The position numbers and the translations under genes are program-made. Positions 1-4,924 of a stretch of 13,268 nucleotides of DNA are shown piece by piece. The notes under the pieces are model-generated. The model saw nothing but the letters and a program-made list of their open reading frames with translations. It was not told where the DNA came from and did not search any database. Positions within the stretch are counted from its first letter, which is position 1; each line of letters starts with the position of its first letter. Source of the DNA: an uncultured Leptolyngbya sp. (GTDB lineage: Bacteria; Cyanobacteriota; Cyanobacteriia; Phormidesmidales; Phormidesmidaceae); the NCBI GenBank assembly GCA_937899365.1, contig CALBPH010000193.1, positions 1-13,268 of the forward strand, given 5' to 3'.

Positions 1-210
1 GGCCATGGTGCCGGTGCCCGCCGACACAAAGAACACCTCATACATATCTGCATGGGCATGGGCTGTCGCCACCTGACCAGGGGCAAACGTCGCTTGAGAG
101 AAATTGGTCAGGTGAGGAATATCCCCCGGCTGCAGCATGACCTTTTTACGAATGGCGGTGTTATGGGATACGCCCTGGTCCGTTAGCTCGTTTAGCTGTA
201 TTCGTTTCAT
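1..210 (-). CDS. cupin-domain protein, 3' end outside window
   Basis: Only the first 70 codons are present; the gene runs off the left edge. The start ATG is at 208-210, and another ATG at 218-220 is out of frame. The visible residues fit the first cupin motif exactly: G45-x5-H51-x-H53-x4-E58-x6-G65, within the stretch PGQVATAHAHADMYEVFF. In the family these two His and the Glu bind a divalent metal at the mouth of a small beta-barrel. The substrate cannot be told; small single-domain cupins include oxygenases, isomerases and sugar-binding or regulatory proteins. There is no signal peptide, so it is probably cytoplasmic. The gene lies 43 bases downstream of yidD on the same strand, so the two could be co-transcribed. 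The cupin fold is well supported; the specific role is unknown. Confidence 0.85.
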   Translation of the reverse strand, partial: MKRIQLNELTDQGVSHNTAIRKKVMLQPGDIPHLTNFSQATFAPGQVATAHAHADMYEVFFVSAGTGTMA

Positions 211-253
211 TCGGTCTCATTACTAAAATTAGCAACTGATTTTGTACGGGTTG

Positions 254-562
254 CTAGTTTTGATTATCTCGAATCTCGTCAGTAGGGGCAGCCGATGATT
301 TGTTAGAGATAATTAAATCCCTCAGGTCGGTTTCACCCACCATTGGCATGAGGGGCGGTACAGGATCGTAGCCCCCCTCATGCCAAGGATTACAGCGCAC
401 AATCCGTTTAAGGGCCATCCAGCCACCGCGCAGCACCCCAAACTGCTCTACCGCAGTCAATGCGTAGCTTGAGCAGGTTGGGGTGTAGCGACAGGTGGCT
501 GGCAACAGCGGCGAAATTAGAAGCTGATAGCCGCGAATAAGTGCCTTCAGCACTAATTTCAT
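254..562 (-). CDS. yidD: YidD, membrane protein insertion efficiency factor
   Basis: This is a small protein of the YidD/UPF0161 family, which assists YidC-dependent insertion of inner (here plasma or thylakoid) membrane proteins. The diagnostic core is present: an amphipathic start (MKLVLKALIRGYQLLISP), then CRYTPTCSSYA, LRGGWMALKRIVRCNPW and GGYDPVPP, with all three conserved cysteines. I chose the ATG at 560-562 (102 aa), which gives the usual family N-terminus; an in-frame GTG at 583 would add seven residues. About 30 polar residues follow the conserved GGYDPVP, so the tail is longer than in most members (70-85 aa). The family is often next to rnpA, rpmH or yidC; here it is instead 69 bases downstream of a dehydrogenase gene and 43 bases upstream of a cupin gene, all on the minus strand. 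Confidence 0.93.
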   Translation of the reverse strand: MKLVLKALIRGYQLLISPLLPATCRYTPTCSSYALTAVEQFGVLRGGWMALKRIVRCNPWHEGGYDPVPPLMPMVGETDLRDLIISNKSSAAPTDEIRDNQN

Positions 563-631
563 AGCAGGGTGAGTGAATAACACTCTGATTTTAGACCGCT
601 ATTAGGGTTCCTTAGTAGATTGGATGGCCCA

Positions 632-1495
632 TTAGACATACAGCTGAGCGATACCGGCAATATTATCCGCGCCATAGCCTGCCTCCTGAGCCTGTTGGTA
701 AACCTCACGAACGGCCTCGATGGTAGGCACCGGGGTCCCAACAGTCTGGGCAAACAGCTGTGCATAGCGAAAATCTTTTTCCACTAGGTCAACGGGAAAA
801 AGCGGAGCATAGTTCTGGGCAGCCATCAGAGCACCGATGCCTTTGAGGGCCGGGCTGGTGGTGGGCATTTGATTGAGCCAGTCGATAGCTGTCGATGGGG
901 CCATGCCTGTTTTCTGCAACAGCCCCAATACTTCGCTGAGGGCCGCCACCTGGATACCAAAGAGGGTATTGATCGCCAGTTTGAGGCCCATGCTGTGGGT
1001 GGCATCACCCACTGGGTGAATGACTGCCGAGTGGCTTGCCAGAATGGCTTGGACAGATGTCAGCGTGGTTAGATCGCCACCCACCAGCTGGATCAGCTGA
1101 CCGGTTTCTGCCTGGGGGCGAGAGCCAACTACCGGAGCGGCAAGAAACGGATGGTTAAGGTTGGACATTATCTGCGCCAGCTCGTGGCTCCAGCTGGGGG
1201 TAAGAGTGCTGTATTCGAGGGCAACTGCCCCCTGCCGCAGTCCACCCATTGCTCCAGTTTTCTCGTCTAGCCATACCTGACGTGATGCGTCATCATCTGC
1301 CACCATGACAATCACCACCGCTGCCGTTTCCGCCGCCTGTCTGGGAGAGTTATGGACAGTCGCCCCCTGCTCCACCAGCGGCTGACAGCGTTCTGGGGTA
1401 CGATTCCATACCTGTAGTGAGTGCCCAGCGGTCAATAGACGTGTGGCAATACGGGCACCCATGGCACCCATCCCTAAAAATGCAATGTTGCTCAT
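632..1495 (-). CDS. NAD(P)-dependent beta-hydroxyacid dehydrogenase family oxidoreductase
   Basis: This 287-aa protein is of the 3-hydroxyisobutyrate dehydrogenase / GLYR-type reductase family. Residues 3-21 hold the Rossmann dinucleotide loop (AFLGMGAMG). K172 in GLKLAINTLFG is the expected catalytic lysine, and VEKDFRYA near 238-245 matches the family KDxxxA motif. The substrate-binding loop usually written DAPVSGG is APVVGSRPQAETG here, so the common Ser-Gly-Gly is changed; that pattern marks a subgroup, and the exact substrate (a short 3-hydroxyacid, tartronate semialdehyde or other aldehyde) cannot be assigned. N31/R32 after beta-2 suggest NADP rather than NAD, by analogy with GLYR enzymes. 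The gene is transcribed divergently from a LysR-type regulator 95 bases away, which is the usual arrangement for a regulated target. The family is sure; the substrate is unknown. Confidence 0.9.
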   Translation of the reverse strand: MSNIAFLGMGAMGARIATRLLTAGHSLQVWNRTPERCQPLVEQGATVHNSPRQAAETAAVVIVMVADDDASRQVWLDEKTGAMGGLRQGAVALEYSTLTPSWSHELAQIMSNLNHPFLAAPVVGSRPQAETGQLIQLVGGDLTTLTSVQAILASHSAVIHPVGDATHSMGLKLAINTLFGIQVAALSEVLGLLQKTGMAPSTAIDWLNQMPTTSPALKGIGALMAAQNYAPLFPVDLVEKDFRYAQLFAQTVGTPVPTIEAVREVYQQAQEAGYGADNIAGIAQLYV

Positions 1496-1513
1496 GAACT
1501 CATCTCTGTAGGA

Positions 1514-1559
1514 TTTATGGGCATGGTATCGATGATGAAACTGTCAATAAACCCATAAA
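1514..1559. promoter_or_regulatory. candidate operator in the dehydrogenase/LysR divergent region
   Basis: An 8-bp inverted repeat, TTTATGGG (1514-1521) and CCCATAAA (1552-1559), with 30 bases between the arms, lies between the two divergent starts at 1495 and 1591. LysR-type regulators usually bind such intergenic regions, autorepress and control the divergent gene. The spacing is longer than the classical T-N11-A box, so this may be two separate half-sites or chance. Confidence 0.3.
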
Positions 1560-1590
1560 ATCAAACTAGACTCTTGCGATTTACGCACGA

Positions 1591-2487
1591 ATGGATCTCT
1601 CAGCGTTAGGGTTATTTATTGATGTGATGCAGCAGCGTAGCTTTGCGGCGGTGGCCCGCCGTCGCAATGTGGATCCATCGTCGGTGTCCCGTGCGATCGC
1701 AAAATTAGAGCGAGACTTGGACATTCGCCTATTCCAGCGCAGTACTCGTAAACTGCAGCCAACGGAGGCGGGGCAGCTCTATTTTGATCGGGTGTTTCCA
1801 GCGGTGGCTGAGCTAACGGCCGCTCGGCAGCAGGCAATAGAGGTAAGTCAGACACCTCGGGGGACGTTGCGAGTGACTGCGCCCGTTGTGTTTGCGGAAA
1901 AGCAGCTGACACCATTGCTGCCGGAGTTTGCTCGACGCTACCCGGAGCTGCAGGTGGAGCTACTGCTGGTGGATGCGTATTTGGATTTGATTGCTGAGCG
2001 GATTGATGTGGCGATTCGGGTGGGGGCGTTAAAAGACAGCACCTATCGTTTGCAGATGCTACGGACGATGGAGTTCTTTGTTTGCGCAGGTCCAGACTAT
2101 TTGCAGAAACACGGTGTGCCAGAGAGGCCTGAGGAGATTGTTGATCATAGCTGTTTGTTGTTTCCCCGTCGGGAGCACAGCCTGAGTTGGTTGTTTAGAA
2201 ATGCGACTGGTACAGTCACAGAAGTGCCGATTCAAGGACAGTATTGGGTGACAAATTCGGCGGTGATTTTAGGGTGTGCGATCGCAAATATGGGTCTTAC
2301 GCTTCTCCCCGATTGGCTGGTTGAAACGGAGATTGCCACAGGCCATCTAGTTCGGCTTTTTAGTGACTATACGGTCACGGCCACCGATTTTAATAGTGCT
2401 GTGTGGCTGCTTTACCCATCTCAGGCGTTTCTTCCTAAGAAAACCCAGGTATGGATTAATTATTTGGTTGAAGGTCTAGTTCCTTAA
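1591..2487 (+). CDS. LysR-type transcriptional regulator
   Basis: This 298-aa protein has the full LysR layout. The N-terminal winged helix-turn-helix spans about residues 2-60 (MDLSALGLFIDVMQQRSF, then RRRNVDPSSVSRAIAKLE, then LFQRSTRKLQPTEAG). A linker helix follows to about 88, then a periplasmic-binding-protein-like effector domain from RGTLRVTAP onwards. The effector domain resembles the CrgA-like subgroup that often controls divergent oxidoreductase genes. The start is the ATG at 1591; there is no clear Shine-Dalgarno sequence. The neighbouring divergent dehydrogenase at 632-1495 is the obvious candidate target and its substrate a candidate inducer; both are inferences from position. 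Two HIP1 octamers lie inside the gene (1693-1700 and 2278-2285), so it looks native rather than recently acquired. Confidence 0.92.
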   Translation: MDLSALGLFIDVMQQRSFAAVARRRNVDPSSVSRAIAKLERDLDIRLFQRSTRKLQPTEAGQLYFDRVFPAVAELTAARQQAIEVSQTPRGTLRVTAPVVFAEKQLTPLLPEFARRYPELQVELLLVDAYLDLIAERIDVAIRVGALKDSTYRLQMLRTMEFFVCAGPDYLQKHGVPERPEEIVDHSCLLFPRREHSLSWLFRNATGTVTEVPIQGQYWVTNSAVILGCAIANMGLTLLPDWLVETEIATGHLVRLFSDYTVTATDFNSAVWLLYPSQAFLPKKTQVWINYLVEGLVP

Positions 2488-2556
2488 TTTTCCTAGCCAT
2501 GCCTAGGTTAGAGTGCTGCTGAACGACCTTCGCCGGTTGGAAGGAAAAACCAGGCC

Positions 2557-2588
2557 ATGTAGCCAACTTGAAAATTGGTAGTCTACAT
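2557..2588. other. imperfect hairpin in the LysR / IF-3 convergent gap
   Basis: The left arm ATGTAGCCAA (2557-2566) pairs with TTGG (2575-2578) plus CTACAT (2583-2588), with a four-base bulge (2579-2582). It lies 70 bases after the LysR stop. No T tract follows on either strand, so it is at most a weak 3' end structure for the LysR transcript. Confidence 0.25.
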
Positions 2589-2621
2589 CTAATATCCAAA
2601 AGTCCAGTTTTCCAATACCAA

Positions 2622-2665
2622 TAAAAAATTAGGACAGCTCCTCAATGCTATGGGAGGAGCTGCCC
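2622..2665 (-). terminator. intrinsic terminator of the IF-3 gene
   Basis: Read on the minus strand, a 12-bp stem (arms 2654-2665 and 2632-2643, one G:U pair, 10-base loop) is followed by TAATTTTTTAT. It starts 31 bases after the IF-3 stop codon. The GC-rich stem and the T6 tract on the correct side make this a clear Rho-independent terminator for minus-strand transcription. Confidence 0.8.
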
Positions 2666-2696
2666 TATCAACCTACTGTTTAGTAATTAAATGCAA

Positions 2697-3209
2697 CTAT
2701 GAAGGTGATAGAAATACGGTCAGTGCCCGTCGATCAAAAGACTGCACCTTACCTGCACTCTCCAAGTCAGTAATCACTCTTTGCAGCAGATCGGTGGCGC
2801 GATCGCGATGCTGGTGTTCCCGACCCCTCAAACGGACAAGAAACTTGACAGAGTCGCCCTTGCTGAGCCACTCAGTTGCCCGCTTAACGCGTAGTTCATA
2901 GTCCGACTCGCCAATATTAGGCCGAAACTTTACCTCTTTCACCGACGGACGAGACGTCTGCTTTTGACGCTTGCTCTGCTGGTATTGCAGTTTGCCGTGA
3001 TCCATCGCTTTAGCTACTGGAGGTTGCCCCTCACGTGGCTGGGAGACCACGACCAAATCAAGGTTGTGCTCCTTCGCCATCTTAATAGCGTCAGCTGTAT
3101 CGATGACGCCATGGTTCTCGCCAGTATGGTCGATGAACAGGACCTGGGGGGCTTTGATATGGCGGTTGACAAGAGGTTTCTGCTTCTTAGTAATAGGACT
3201 AAACTCCAA
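2697..3209 (-). CDS. infC: translation initiation factor IF-3, divergent form
   Basis: IF-3 binds the 30S subunit, checks initiator tRNA and start codon pairing, and prevents premature 50S joining. The protein is up to 170 aa with both IF-3 domains: N-terminal about 16-88 (VNRHIKAPQVLFID to MDHGKLQYQQSKR), then the C-terminal RNA-binding domain from VKEVKFRPNIGESDY through LRGREHQH to VFLSPS. It differs from the usual cyanobacterial IF-3: the normally strong PPVCRIMDYGK is PPVAKAMDHGK, and the C-terminal EGRNMMMLL block is DRRALTVFL. It may be a second, paralogous IF-3. The start is unusual. No ATG or GTG is available in frame after a TAG at 3222-3224; the options are TTG (3207-3209) or ATT (3192-3194), the latter with GGAG nine bases before it. 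A clear terminator follows. Confidence 0.88.
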   Translation of the reverse strand: MEFSPITKKQKPLVNRHIKAPQVLFIDHTGENHGVIDTADAIKMAKEHNLDLVVVSQPREGQPPVAKAMDHGKLQYQQSKRQKQTSRPSVKEVKFRPNIGESDYELRVKRATEWLSKGDSVKFLVRLRGREHQHRDRATDLLQRVITDLESAGKVQSFDRRALTVFLSPS

Positions 3210-3231
3210 GCTTACAAATTCTGCCTACCAT
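3199..3231 (-). other. ten-codon upstream ORF overlapping the IF-3 start region
   Basis: ATG at 3229-3231 opens a ten-codon frame (MVGRICKLGV) that stops at TAG 3199-3201, four bases before the candidate ATT start of the IF-3 gene and in a different frame. The GGAG at 3204-3207 lies inside it. It could couple translation to the IF-3 start, or mark a frameshift that separates the true ATG from the IF-3 body. It may also be chance. Confidence 0.25.
3204..3207 (-). promoter_or_regulatory. Shine-Dalgarno sequence pointing to an ATT start for IF-3
   Basis: GGAG on the minus strand ends nine bases before ATT at 3192-3194. The alternative TTG at 3207-3209 overlaps this GGAG and has nothing similar upstream. 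IF-3 genes are known for AUU starts that allow IF-3 to limit its own translation, so the ribosome-binding site favours the ATT. Confidence 0.4.
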
Positions 3232-3289
3232 GATAGGGGAATTTCAAAATTTGAGCAGCTGCCCTTTACAAGATGTTTACTTTTATGCA

Positions 3290-3309
3290 ATCGCTTCATA
3301 TGAGGCGAT
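3290..3309. promoter_or_regulatory. 20-base near-perfect palindrome between IF-3 and nitroreductase genes
   Basis: ATCGCTTCAT followed directly by ATGAGGCGAT; nine of ten pairs are Watson-Crick and the tenth is T:G. With no loop it looks more like a dimer-binding DNA site than an RNA hairpin. It lies 80 bases upstream of the IF-3 gene and 124 upstream of the nitroreductase gene, in a divergent promoter region. Confidence 0.35.
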
Positions 3310-3367
3310 GACTATCGACCTGTCAGGGCTGCTGTGAGCTGCCCCATGGGCGCTTACGTGCAATAGG

Positions 3368-3407
3368 TATAGCAGGTATGTGTTGGATTCCCCCCATACC
3401 TGCTATA
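3368..3407. promoter_or_regulatory. 13-bp perfect inverted repeat upstream of the nitroreductase gene
   Basis: TATAGCAGGTATG (3368-3380) and CATACCTGCTATA (3395-3407) are exact reverse complements with 14 bases between them. The motif AGGTAT inside the arms also occurs alone at 3365-3370 and 3423-3428. The right arm ends 26 bases before the nitroreductase ATG. It could be an operator for a regulator of the gene or a hairpin in its 5' leader. Confidence 0.5.
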
Positions 3408-3433
3408 ACAGCCATGTTGAACAGGTATTTCCC

Positions 3434-4081
3434 ATGACGGCTCCAAATTTATCCAGTGAATCTGTCCTCGAAGCGCTTAACTGGCGCTATGCCACCAAAA
3501 AGTTTGATGCAAGCAAAAAAATCCCTGCCGATACCTGGTCAGCTTTGGAGAAAAGTTTAGTTCTAGCCCCCTCATCATTTGGTCTAGAGCCTTGGAAATT
3601 TTTCGTAGTAGACGATGCGGCAGTCCGGGCAAAACTGCTCGAAGCATCCTGGAAGCAAGCCCAGGTGGTAGATGCCTCCCACTTGGTTGTACTGGCCATC
3701 AATTCTGGCTTGGATGAAGCCGATGTGGATCGTTCCATGGCGCGTACAGCGGCAGTGCGCGATGTGACGTTAGAGTCCTTGGCAGGCTACAGCAACGTAG
3801 TCAAAGGCTTTATGAAAAATGTGCCAGACGTTGATGGCTGGTCTACTCGCCAGACCTACATTGCCCTGGGGCAGCTGATGGTAAGTGCCGCCATGCTAGG
3901 TATCGATACCTGCCCCATTGAAGGATTTATGCCTGATAAGTATGACGAAATTCTTGGGTTGCCTGAGATGGGTTATCACGCGGTGGTGGTTTGTGCCGCC
4001 GGGTATCGTTCAGAAGAGGACAAATACGCCCATTTGGCTAAGGTGCGTTTTCCCCTAGAAGATATGGTTCAACATATTTGA
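3434..4081 (+). CDS. NfsB-like nitroreductase family protein (FMN, NAD(P)H)
   Basis: This 215-aa flavoprotein is of the oxygen-insensitive nitroreductase family, which uses FMN and NAD(P)H to reduce nitroaromatics, quinones or flavins as a homodimer. Supporting motifs are RYATKKFDASKKI at 18-30 (the phosphate-contacting R/K region), APSSFGLEPWKFFVV at 45-59 (FMN-binding segment), QTYIALGQLMVSAAMLGIDTCPIEGF at 140-165, and EDKYAHLAKVRFP near the end, close to the NfsB C-terminus. The frame is open upstream to 3380, but I chose the ATG at 3434: it gives the family N-terminus, has AGG eight bases before it, and sits after the 13-bp inverted repeat, which any earlier start would translate. A seven-codon ORF (ATG 3414) stops in an ATGA overlap with this start. 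The gene is convergent with nfi. The physiological substrate is not predictable. Confidence 0.9.
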   Translation: MTAPNLSSESVLEALNWRYATKKFDASKKIPADTWSALEKSLVLAPSSFGLEPWKFFVVDDAAVRAKLLEASWKQAQVVDASHLVVLAINSGLDEADVDRSMARTAAVRDVTLESLAGYSNVVKGFMKNVPDVDGWSTRQTYIALGQLMVSAAMLGIDTCPIEGFMPDKYDEILGLPEMGYHAVVVCAAGYRSEEDKYAHLAKVRFPLEDMVQHI

Positions 4082-4087
4082 TCTGTT

Positions 4088-4123
4088 CCGCGTAGGGGCG
4101 TTCCATGGACCGCCCCTACGCGG
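4088..4123. repeat. GTAGGGGCG-type palindrome between convergent genes
   Basis: A perfect 13-bp inverted repeat, CCGCGTAGGGGCG (4088-4100) and CGCCCCTACGCGG (4111-4123), with a ten-base loop that itself contains TCCATGGA. It fills the gap between the nitroreductase stop and the nfi stop. The GTAGGGGCG...CGCCCCTAC core is, from general knowledge, a common dispersed intergenic palindrome in cyanobacterial genomes. It has no T tract, so it is not a classical terminator, but such a stem could end or protect both converging transcripts. Confidence 0.6.
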
Positions 4124-4133
4124 GCGGGCATCC

Positions 4134-4856
4134 TTAAAACAATTTCAGCTGCCCTACGCCATCTATGGCGGATGTTCCGACCGAGGGCATCGGTCCTCGA
4201 TTTGACGCCAATCGATCCGCCAGTCGAGTTGTCTCTGGCAAACGGTACTTTGGCGTACATTGCAGCACATAGTCAACGGCAGTGTTTAAACTAATTCGAT
4301 ATCCAGGGGACACATAGAGGGGTTTGGTACCTGTACGACTTCTTAGCACTGCACCAATGGTTGCTCCTTGATCCATAAGCGGCACCCAGGCTCCCTTCTC
4401 TGGCGGCAGTTCATTGTGGGTGCCTAACAACCGGGACTTTGCCACACCGATGGTCGGTTTATTGATTAGTACCCCCAGATGACTGGCAATCCCCAACCGT
4501 CTGGGATGGGCAATGCCGGCTCCATCACACACAATTAAATCGGGCTCCAGGGTTAGCTGGGTTAGGGCATCTAGCACCGTTGGCATTTCGCGAAATGACA
4601 GCAAACTGGGCACATAGGGAAAGGTGGTGGGGCGAAAGGCCTAGGCCTGGTCCTGCTTCCGCAGCTCATGCATGTTTAGTACCACAACGGCCGCCCCGGT
4701 TATGGGGCCTTCCTGCTCAAATCCAGCATCAATCCCTGCCACGGTAGTAATGGTCTCAAACTGATCGGTGGTAATTACCCGAGCCCGCAGACGATTTTGG
4801 ATTGCGATCGCACCCGCCGCATCCCCAGGCCAGGTTTTAGGGATATCAATTTTCAT
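4134..4856 (-). pseudogene. nfi: endonuclease V with one in-frame TAG
   Basis: Endonuclease V nicks DNA beside deaminated bases, chiefly hypoxanthine. The whole protein (241 codons from ATG 4856; a TTG at 4871 is also possible) reads in one frame except for TAG at 4641-4643, codon 72. All active-site elements are visible: D43 in VAGIDAGF, Y81 in FPYVPSLLSFRE, E90 in the same motif, D112 in VCDGAGIAHP and the Lys of TIGVAKS. The C-terminus (RLPETTRLADRLAS) also matches the family. The stop lies between D43 and Y81, so neither fragment can be active alone: the first lacks Y/E/D, and a restart near 4613 lacks D43 and Y81. The D43-to-Y81 spacing is that of E. coli Nfi if the stop is counted as a residue, suggesting a substitution rather than an indel. 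It could be a recent pseudogene or a sequencing error. Suppression is unlikely, since several genes here end in TAG. Confidence 0.88.
4637..4648. repeat. 12-bp palindrome (AGGCCT twice) containing the nfi stop
   Basis: AGGCCTAGGCCT is both a perfect palindrome and a tandem pair of AGGCCT. The premature TAG of nfi lies at its centre (4641-4643, minus strand). Confidence 0.7.
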
Positions 4857-4902
4857 TATTCTCTGAGGCAAACGGGGTATGCTTCGATAGCATCAAAAGG
4901 AT

Positions 4903-4914
4903 CTGATATATCAG
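4903..4914. promoter_or_regulatory. perfect 12-base palindrome between nfi and the lipase gene
   Basis: CTGATATATCAG is a perfect palindrome in the 68-base divergent gap, 10 bases before the lipase GTG and 46 bases upstream of the nfi ATG. It is well placed as an operator for either promoter, though AT-rich 12-mers can arise by chance. Confidence 0.3.
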
Positions 4915-4924
4915 TAGTCTAGAA

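Noticed and set aside
4134..4871. Two separate genes on either side of the nfi stop
   Set aside because: Both pieces are in one frame, together give exactly one endonuclease V, and neither has a full active site.
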